From Yponomeuta sedellus (lineage: Eukaryota; Arthropoda; Insecta; Lepidoptera; Yponomeutidae): a DNA stretch of 64,000 nt. Below the pieces are notes generated by a model. It did no database searches, was not told the origin of the DNA, and saw only the letters and a list, made by a program, of their open reading frames with translations. Shown one piece after another: positions 57,086 to 64,000 of this stretch (position 1 is the first letter of the stretch; the number at the start of each line of letters is the position of its first letter). The translations under genes were made by a program, and so were the position numbers. The stretch lies in NCBI GenBank assembly GCA_934045075.1, contig OW203745.1, positions 15,620,768-15,684,767 of the forward strand. The letters are read 5' to 3'.

Positions 57086-57139
57086 TAGGTACACTCGAAA
57101 AACATAACCCACCTTCTGTAGCAGTCTAGTAAAATCAAA

Positions 57140-57215
57140 GACTTGTACGTACGGGTATCGAACCCGTATGCGGTATGCGGTCAGAGTTCTACCAATGCGC
57201 TACCACTGCAACTTT
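57140..57215 (-). repeat. tRNA-like SINE head
   Basis: Minus strand: GCAGTGGTAGCGCATTGGTA, GAACTCTGACCGCAT and B box GGTTCGATACCC. The acceptor stem is imperfect. A following C2-like piece (CACTAGATATGCGAAGTGAC) suggests a decayed SINE. Confidence 0.5.
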
Positions 57216-57289
57216 GTCCAGACTCTTATCTCACTAGATATGCGAAGTGACCACTCAGATGCTAAGGTACCCAGGGTAGCTTTTAAGAT

Positions 57290-57755
57290 AAACTAAAATT
57301 AGCATTTCCTTCCTTATATGAGTTTTGCGATATAAATTCACTGTAATTTTGCTCGACCCACACGTCGCACTCTGATAATAACGTATAGAATTTAATTGTT
57401 TAATCCTCAGTGGATATAAAATTGTAAAATGATACAGCCATAAAACTGTTTATAGTGTAGGTAATCCTATCTTAGTTGGTACATGTTCGAAGTTAAGATA
57501 CTACGATAGATTCGAGAAGGGTTTCTGACTGACTTAACTCTGGTTTCTCGTACGTTCACAATGTAATGTACTAATCTACTCTTCTGAAAACTGGAGCAAA
57601 ATATGGCCACTTAAAAAAAAAGTAAGTGATTCCGGTAATTAAAAAAAAAAGAAAAATCACTGTAATTGAAAAGAATAAATAAACAAACTATTTTATACTA
57701 ACGGTTGTAAAAATAAAATATCCAATGAATCCTTGAGGTAGACTATTGATTTCGA
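57290..57755. other. AT-rich intergenic DNA, nothing recognised
   Basis: Several A runs, no supported open frame. Confidence 0.35.
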
Positions 57756-57812
57756 CCAACCCGGACTTGGCCCCCGTGGTGGGGTATGGCCTATGGGACA
57801 TACAAGGGTTAA
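57756..57812 (+). repeat. 5S-derived SINE, short fragment
   Basis: CCAACCCGGACTTGGCCCCC, GTGGTGGGGTATGGCC, then GGGACATACAAGGGTT with the middle deleted. Confidence 0.6.
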
Positions 57813-57985
57813 GCCAGGTTAAAGGGTCTTAGTGCGCTCGGTCCGAGTCCGCCATCCAAGTAAACTAATGCTTCTGATTGGCTATTTTGGTGCCTCACGA
57901 AAAACGCCCAATCAGAAGTATTAGTTTACTCGGATGGCGCACTCGGTCCGAGCATACTAAGACCGTGAAAACCTGGCCTTAGTAT
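57812..57985. mobile_element. Foldback MITE, about 170 bp
   Basis: AGCCAGGTTAAAGGGTCTTA, GTGCGCTCGGTCCGAG and AAACTAATGCTTCTGATTGG are mirrored by CCAATCAGAAGTATTAGTTT, CGGTCCGAGCATACTAAGAC and AACCTGGCC. The 30-bp centre includes TTTTGGTGCCTCACGAAAAA. Confidence 0.8.
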
Positions 57986-58088
57986 CGAAGCCTACACCAT
58001 CTACTTATATATTGTTAAGCCTATAAATGTATATATGTATATAAAATATGTATTTTTAATCACTTTCTATTTATGTTTATTATTTTGT

Positions 58089-58285
58089 ACATACATACAT
58101 AACCTCACGCCTGTATCCCAGAGGGGTAGGCAGAGACCAGGGACTGCCACTTGCCACGATCCTGACAGATCACCTTCGCTTCATCAACGTTCATAAGTCG
58201 TTGCATGCACGCACGCCGGTTCCGGGTACTTTTTATCTTTCCCTTTGCTAATACATCCCCTACTTGGTCGATGTAAGTCCGTCTT
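58089..58285 (-). pseudogene. LINE reverse-transcriptase C-terminal fragment, second copy
   Basis: Nearly identical to 36807-36990: reversed ACATACATAACCTCACGCCT, GGGTAGGCAGAGACCAGGGA and GCATGCACGCACGCCGGTTC. It encodes the same TRNRRACMQRL and DRGKWQ phrases and ends in a short (TATG) tail. Truncated earlier than the first copy. Confidence 0.8.
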
Positions 58286-58369
58286 TGTATTACTTTGTAT
58301 TTTTTTAAATTATTTTGTATGTATCTATTTACAGTTACTTAGTACAATAAGTTTCTTAATTAAGCATGA

Positions 58370-58512
58370 TTTATTTGTACATCTACTTCCTTCTCCAATA
58401 TATTGCTCCAGTCCATCCAAAGGTTGTCTGGAAGAGATCACTTTTAGTGATCAGGCGCCGTCTATACTCTTAGGTTAAGAAATATCTGTGTAAGTTCCTT
58501 TTTATGTACAAC
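58370..58512 (+). repeat. LINE 3' end (CTGGAAGAGATCACTTTTAG family)
   Basis: ACTTCCTTCTCCAATATATT, CCAAAGGTTGTCTGGAAGAG, AGTGATCAGGCGCCG and TAAGAAATATCTGTGTAA. This is the plus-strand copy of the repeat at 25510 and 31183. Confidence 0.65.
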
Positions 58513-58516
58513 TAGG

Positions 58517-58935
58517 TGCCCCAGCTCTCGCTTGCCAGTCCATGGTTCTACCCACTGAGCTACCACCGCTTCGCTTCGAGCCCCAGGTTCGATCCCGAGT
58601 GCGGGCATGCACCAATGACTTTGTTTAATTTCAAAGTTACGTACATTTGCGAATTTGTAGTCGCAATACCACACGCTAACGATGAAGGAAAAACATCGTG
58701 AGGAAACCCGCGGCTTGGTTGGCTCCGCACGTATTGACTACTCTTTCCTGTGGGCTAGGCCGACTAAGCTGTCAGGATGGTATAGGTGCTGGGCAAGCCT
58801 ATACCATCTTTAAAACCATGTCCCAGGCACTACAGCGTCGGAGTGGTCCCTTCACCTGTGAAGAGACTACTGGACGCTGTATGAATCATCTCTTTAAGTA
58901 GATGCAAAAAGGCCAATATTATTATTATTATAGGT
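58517..58935 (+). repeat. SINE family C2 with inverted tRNA head and (ATT)n tail
   Basis: 58517-58568 is part of the tRNA-like head on the minus strand (CGCTTGCCAGTCCATGGTTC). From 58569 the plus-strand SINE runs from GAGCCCCAGGTTCGATCCC through GGAAAAACATCGTGAGGAAA to GATGCAAAAAGGCCAATATT and ATT units. Confidence 0.8.
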
Positions 58936-58974
58936 GCCCCAGCGAACTTCGTACCACCTAACAGCCGATTCTTT

Positions 58975-59108
58975 ATTTTTTTCTCTCCGTAAGAACCATC
59001 CTCGTACTTCAAGGAATATTTTAAAAAAATAATTTGTGAAATCGGTTCAGCTGCTCTCGAGATTTGCGCTTACCAACACATTTAGGGATTCATTTTTATA
59101 TAATAAAA
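58975..59108 (+). repeat. Dispersed repeat with AATCGGTTCAGCTGCTCTCG
   Basis: Second copy of 20585-20725; ends near ATTTTTATATAATAAAAGTG. Confidence 0.5.
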
Positions 59109-59476
59109 GTGTTCTCTATCTATCTCTGTCTACCTAAAACCAAAGTCAGTCAGTCATCTATATAGTGTGAGTGAAGATGCCCTGACTGGGAAGACTGCTA
59201 AGCAATGTCTATGGAATTGTCGTAATAAACTTTGAATTGTAGTTTTGTAAGGCGCGGCACTGCACATTTTTAGGTGAAATAAATTTTTATTATGGCGGAC
59301 CCAAACATTGGCAACAACAAGAGAATTTAACATTCGCACAAACACAGTAATTACCTAAGGAGGGCTGTAATGTTAGTTTTCTTCGACAAAAACAGTTAAA
59401 AAGGTAAGGTCGTTGTCGGCGACGTTTCATCTCTGTGTGTTTGCGAATAGGTTAAAACTCGGAATAACGTGGAAGG
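59109..59476. other. Intergenic DNA, nothing recognised
   Basis: AATAAACTTTGAATTGTAGTTTTGTAAGGCGCGGC at 59223 resembles the right side of the 44100 foldback repeat. Nothing else was seen. Confidence 0.35.
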
Positions 59477-59478
59477 TA

Positions 59479-59821
59479 CAGTGCTACACAAGAAATAAGT
59501 CTCGCGGATGTACCTGCGCAGATGAACAAATTTTGGATGTGCGGCAAGTTGATCGACCAATCAGATAGTTTTATTTTATGGCAGGTCGCGCGCCTTTTTT
59601 GCTATTGGTTGCTTCAACGTCATCGATGCAGATGGCTATTTGTTTGGCAATATTAGCGTGAGCGAAATAGGTAGCGCTATTGCGGCAATCAATTCTGCAC
59701 CTTAACCGTATCGGTTAAAGATCATGTTGAATGTACTTATAGCTTCGGGTACTTTCGTTACACTTCTTCCCAGTCTACGCGAACGTAGATTCCCGAGGGA
59801 CTTCTAGGATGTGTAGTACTG
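59479..59821. mobile_element. Tc1/mariner-like MITE, copy 2 (343 bp)
   Basis: Termini CAGTGCTACACA and TGTGTAGTACTG with TA flanks (59477-59478, 59822-59823). Closely matches the element at 54400. Confidence 0.88.
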
Positions 59822-59961
59822 TACAACGTTTTTATTGACAATGTGTCTTGGAAAAACTTGATTACTTCCAGATGAGTAAGTTTCTTTTGCCCTAGAATTG
59901 CTTGTAGCCCCGGCTGCCTGAGTGACCATAAACTATCACGAAGGTTAAGCAATATAGTGTG

Positions 59962-60325
59962 AAGCGCTCGTGGCCTAGTGGAACCGAGTGATTGGAATCA
60001 ATCCCTTGGGTTAAGCAACAACAGACGCGGTCAGGTACTGAATGTGTGACCATCTCGTGACTACCGCTAGTGGCATTTTTTCCGAGCGCTTCCGTGCTTC
60101 GCAAGGCACGTTAAGCCGTTTGTGCCGGCTGTCATGTAATAGCAGTCGTTACGCCATGTCAGAGGCCTTATGGGCGGCTTGATAACTTCTGACAGTAAGG
60201 CCCGCCACTGTCCTACAATGCTCCACCAACCCGGACTTGGCCCCCGTTGTGGAGTGTGGCCTAACCTTCCTACCAATCAGGAATAGACCCTTGCCCCAAC
60301 AGTGGGGACTTACAAAGGGTTGATA
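59962..60325 (+). repeat. 5S-derived SINE, near full length
   Basis: GCGCTCGTGGCCTAGTGGAA, GTTAAGCAACAACAGACGCG, GTGTGACCATCTCGTGACTA, body to AAAGGGTTGATATCG. A further scrap with GGCAGTCGTTAAGCCAAGTC lies at 60390. Confidence 0.85.
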
Positions 60326-60419
60326 TCGATATCGAAGCAATATAGGTAGAGGATGGATGACCGTCTATGACTGAGCCGTCGATAGATGGCAGTCGTTAAG
60401 CCAAGTCAGAGGCATTTTA

Positions 60420-61180
60420 GGCTGACATTCAGAGACGAAAACTAAGCTAAGACCGGTCTCAGAAATGTCAAAATCACGTACTTAGAAATATTTCGTATTC
60501 AGAATCGAATCTTATCAAGTTGAGTATGAAATGGTACTTAGCTAAGTGTAAGTAGCCAACATTGGTGACTTTACGTGAACTTAGATAGAACTGTCATCTG
60601 TCGTTTGGTTCTCTTCACTTTGAGGTTACCTTTTTGTCGTATTGTTTTGGTTGGAGTTTGTGATTAGCATTGTGTTTACTAATCACTTTGAAGTTATAGA
60701 CTTTTTAGAAGAAGTCATTTTCTGTGACAGTCTATGAAAAATTAACGAAACTGAATAATTTACAGAATTGAGAATAGGTACAATTTTCGCCAACTTATAA
60801 AACTCGCGCCAACCGCCAACCAGTGTTGCCAACGACTCACAGCATAATATCGCCGTTTTTCAAAGCTTAAGTAGCCTAAAGTAGCCCAATTTTTGCTGAG
60901 GTAGCCTAAATAAGTAGCCTAAACTCAAAACGTTAAAAATAAAATAAAAAGGTAGTTTTGAAAATATATTTACTTTTAAAAAAAGTTGTTATTGTAATGT
61001 ACAATTTAATAACATAGTAATTTGCTTTAAAAATATACTATTCTTAAAGACTGTAGACTTAAACACTAGTATATCTTTAAAGTTACTATTAAAATTACTA
61101 TTTACATAATCTAAAATAATTTACACAACAGATACTGCTTCATCTCCTATTAGCAACAGCAAAGAATCTACTAGCTTTAA
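60420..61180. other. AT-rich intergenic DNA, nothing recognised
   Basis: Short local repeats such as AAGTAGCCTAAA (60869, 60912) are present. No supported open frame. Confidence 0.4.
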
Positions 61181-61185
61181 GCCCG

Positions 61186-61653
61186 CAGTACACAATGGCC
61201 CATGCTGACCCACTGCTCGCCATTGCCAACTGTAGGCCACGATCACTTGCTGTTTACACAATGGCGCATGGCTCAGTGCTGTCTGGCAAACCACTTGCGA
61301 TGGACGTGGAAGTAATTGCGGCCGCAGCTATTTTTTTTTAATTTATTTACAAGTATTACAGAAGTATGTACAACAACGAAGTTATTAAAAAAAATGGCGC
61401 AAAAGGCGCAACATTACGGGCTCAGATTGATATAAATCAAAAAACTTAAAGGTCAATTGACTAAACGATGGGCCACTGTGTAAACAGGGATGGGCCATGC
61501 TACGCCACTATTCCTTTGAAGGGTGCCCAAAAAACCGACAACTGTCCGATTGCGCGCCACGATAGGCAATTGTCCGCCACTACACACCATTCCCCCATGT
61601 ACACAATGGCAATGGCGAGCAGTGGGTGAGCATGGGCCATTGTGTACTGGCCG
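61186..61653. mobile_element. MITE with inverted repeats AGTACACAATGGCCCATGCT
   Basis: The left arm AGTACACAATGGCCCATGCT, ACCCACTGCTCGCCATTGCC (61188-61228) is mirrored at 61604-61651. ACACAATGG or its reverse recurs inside (61257, 61474, 61592). Target duplication is unclear. Confidence 0.75.
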
Positions 61654-61710
61654 CATTAATAATTTCGACGTTTCGACACTACCTTTTTCTTTTTTTAGGC
61701 TATCTCAGAG

Positions 61711-62234
61711 TTACACTATTTTTATTTTTAATGCACTAACCCGTGCTAAGGAACAAATTTAAAAACCTATTTAGAGGCAAAAAATTTCACCCATGCCGGG
61801 ATTCGAACCCGCAACCTCTGGCTATCCGTACCAGCGCTCTACCAATTGAGCCAATGGGCGACTCACGGCATCAGTGAAATTTCGAACCTCTTTACAATAT
61901 TCTCTGTATTACGTACAGGCAGCGACATCTGACTTAAGCAAATTGCATTACTTACAGCCCCGACTACCTACTTTGCAGTTAGGTTTAACATCGGAACGAT
62001 ATCACTGTACCCACATGATTACACTATTTTTATTTTTAATGCACTAACCCGTCCTAAGGAACAAATTTAAAAACCTATTTAGAGGCTAAAAATTTCACCC
62101 ATGCCGGGATTCGAACCCGCAACCTCTGGCTATCCGTACCAGCGCTCTACCAATTGAGCCAATGGGCGACTCACGGCATCAGTGAAATTTCGAACCTCTT
62201 TACAATATTCTCTGTATTACGTACAGGCAGCGAC
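61711..62234 (-). repeat. Family A units on the minus strand (one full, one truncated)
   Basis: 61711-62019 is a full 309-bp unit and 62020-62234 a unit cut at GTACAGGCAGCGACA. It joins head-to-head with the plus-strand array. Confidence 0.9.
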
Positions 62235-64000
62235 AGGTTGCGGGGTCGAATCCCGGCATGGGTGAAAATTTTTAGCCTCTAAATAGGTTTTTAAATTTGT
62301 TCCTTAGCACGGGTTAGTGCATTAAAAATAAAAATAGTGTAATCATGTGGGTACAGTGATATCGTTCCGATGTTAAACCTAACTGCAAAGTAGGTAGTCG
62401 GGGCTGTAAGTAATGCAATTTGCTTAAGTCAGATGTCGCTGCCTGTACGTAATACAGAGAATATTGTAAAGAGGTTCGAAATTTCACTGATGCCGTGAGT
62501 CGCTCATTGGCTCAATTGGTAGAGCGCTGGTACGGATAGCCAGAGGTTGCGGGTTCGAATCCCGGCATGGGTGAAATTTTTAGCCTCTAAATAGGTTTTT
62601 AAATTTGTTCCTTAGCACGGGTTAGTGCATTAAAAATAAAAATAGTGTAATCATGTGGGTACAGTGATATCGTTCCGATGTTAAACCTAACTGCAAAGTA
62701 GGTAGTCGGGGCTGTAAGTAATGCAATTTGCTTAAGTAAGATGTCGCTGCCTGTACGTAATACAGAGAATATTGTAAAGAGGTTCGAAATTTCACTGATG
62801 CCGTGAGTCGCCCATTGGCTCAATTGGTAGAGCGCTGGTACGGATAGCCAGAGGTTGCGGGTTCGAATCCCGGCATGGGTGAAATTTTTAGCCTCTAAAT
62901 AGGTTTTTAAATTTGTTCCTTAGCACGGGTTAGTGCATTAAAAATAAAAATAGTGTAATCATGTGGGTACAGTGATATCGTTCCGATGTTAAACCTAACT
63001 GCAAAGTAGGTAGTCGGGGCTGTAAGTAATGCAATTTGCTTAAGTCAGATGTCGCTGCCTGTACGTAATACAGAGAATATTGTAAAGAGGTTCGAAATTT
63101 CACTGATGCCGTGAGTCGCCCATTGGCTCAATTGGTAGAGCGCTGGTACGGATAGCCAGAGGTTGCGGGTTCGAATCCCGGCATGGGTGAAATTTTTAGC
63201 CTCTAAATAGGTTTTTAAATTTGTTCCTTAGCACGGGTTAGTGCATTAAAAATAAAAATAGTGTAATCATGTGGGTACAGTGATATCGTTCCGATGTTAA
63301 ACCTAACTGCAAAGTAGGTAGTCGGGGCTGTAAGTAATGCAATTTGCTTAAGTCAGATGTCGCTGCCTGTACGTAATACAGAGAATATTGTAAAGAGGTT
63401 CGAAATTTCACTGATGCCGTGAGTCGCCCATTGGCTCAATTGGTAGAGCGCTGGTACAGATAGCCAGAGGTTGCGGGTTCGAATCCCGGCATGGGTGAAA
63501 TTTTTAGCCTCTAAATAGGTTTTTAAATTTGTTCCTTAGCACGGGTTAGTGCATTAAAAATAAAAATAGTGTAATCATGTGGGTACAGTGATATCGTTCC
63601 GATGTTAAACCTAACTGCAAAGTAGGTAGTCGGGGCTGTAAGTAATGCAATTTGCTTAAGTCAGATGTCGCTGCCTGTACGTAATACAGAGAATATTGTA
63701 AAGAGGTTCGAAATTTCACTGATGCCGTGAGTCGCCCATTGGCTCAATTGGTAGAGCGCTGGTACGGATAGCCAGAGGTTGCGGGTTCGAATCCCGGCAT
63801 GGGTGAAATTTTTAGCCTCAAAATAGGTTTTTTAAATTTGTTCCTTAGCACGGGTTAGTGCATTAAAAATAAAAATAGTGTAATCATGTGGGTACAGTGA
63901 TATCGTTCCGATGTTAAACCTAACTGCAAAGTAGGTAGTCGGGGCTGTAAGTAATGCAATTTGCTTAAGTCAGATGTCGCTGCCTGTACGTAATACAGAG
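62235..64000 (+). repeat. Family A tandem array, five full 308-bp units and parts
   Basis: Starts with the tRNA-like 3' half (GGTTGCGGGGTCGAATCCCG). Full units begin at 62342, 62650, 62958, 63266 and 63574, and a partial unit at 63883 runs off the window. Spacing is 308 or 309 bp. Units differ by single bases (for example CTCATT at 62504, AAGTAAGATG near 62735, TACAGATAG near 63458). tRNA-like segments lie at 62502-62574, 62810-62882, 63118-63190, 63426-63498 and 63734-63806. Confidence 0.92.

Noticed and set aside
56616..57138. MYVC and THTYI repeat frames, also at 36632-36863
   Set aside because: Translations of (CATA)n tracts.

Overview
The window looks like nuclear DNA of an arthropod, most likely a moth or butterfly. 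The signs are an intron-split animal gene, a eukaryotic tRNA-Gly gene, short runs of the insect telomere motif (TTAGG/CCTAA), several tRNA-derived and 5S-rRNA-derived SINE families, Helitron ends of the type common in Lepidoptera, LINE 3' ends with simple-repeat tails, and Ty3/gypsy LTR elements. Nothing prokaryotic was seen. Species and order are inference.

Layout. 1-7498 (+): the last five coding exons of a secreted or lysosomal serine carboxypeptidase (family S10, SCPEP1-like). Its introns hold a tandem array of a 308-bp tRNA-like retroposon ('family A'), a (CACTC)n array and a young non-autonomous LTR element (4685-7163). 7.5-37 kb: repeat-rich DNA with no confident host gene. It contains SINEs, MITEs, LINE tails and a perfect (CTGT)n tract of about 4.85 kb (13081-17926). 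37.2-41.0 kb: a candidate complete DNA transposon encoding an intact 785-residue DDE-like transposase on the minus strand, with a short terminal inverted repeat, a 5-bp duplication and scattered copies of a 12-bp motif. 41-49 kb: more SINEs, nested foldback elements, a LINE remnant and one tRNA-Gly(TCC) gene (46892-46963, -). 49160-53026 (-): a Ty3/gypsy element with both LTRs and a 5-bp target duplication, but a short gag and a frameshifted pol. 53-61.7 kb: MITEs, SINEs, a Helitron end and (ATAC)n arrays. 61711-64000: a second, larger array of the family A repeat that runs off the window.

The host content is therefore the carboxypeptidase gene and one tRNA gene; nearly everything else is mobile or simple-repeat DNA. 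Family A is the most unusual feature. It occurs as nearly identical head-to-tail 308-bp arrays and as dispersed copies with 11-13 bp target duplications. Several dispersed copies have one half inverted, and one is an almost perfect 120-bp hairpin. The transposase element at 37-41 kb is the best candidate for a poorly described transposon group.
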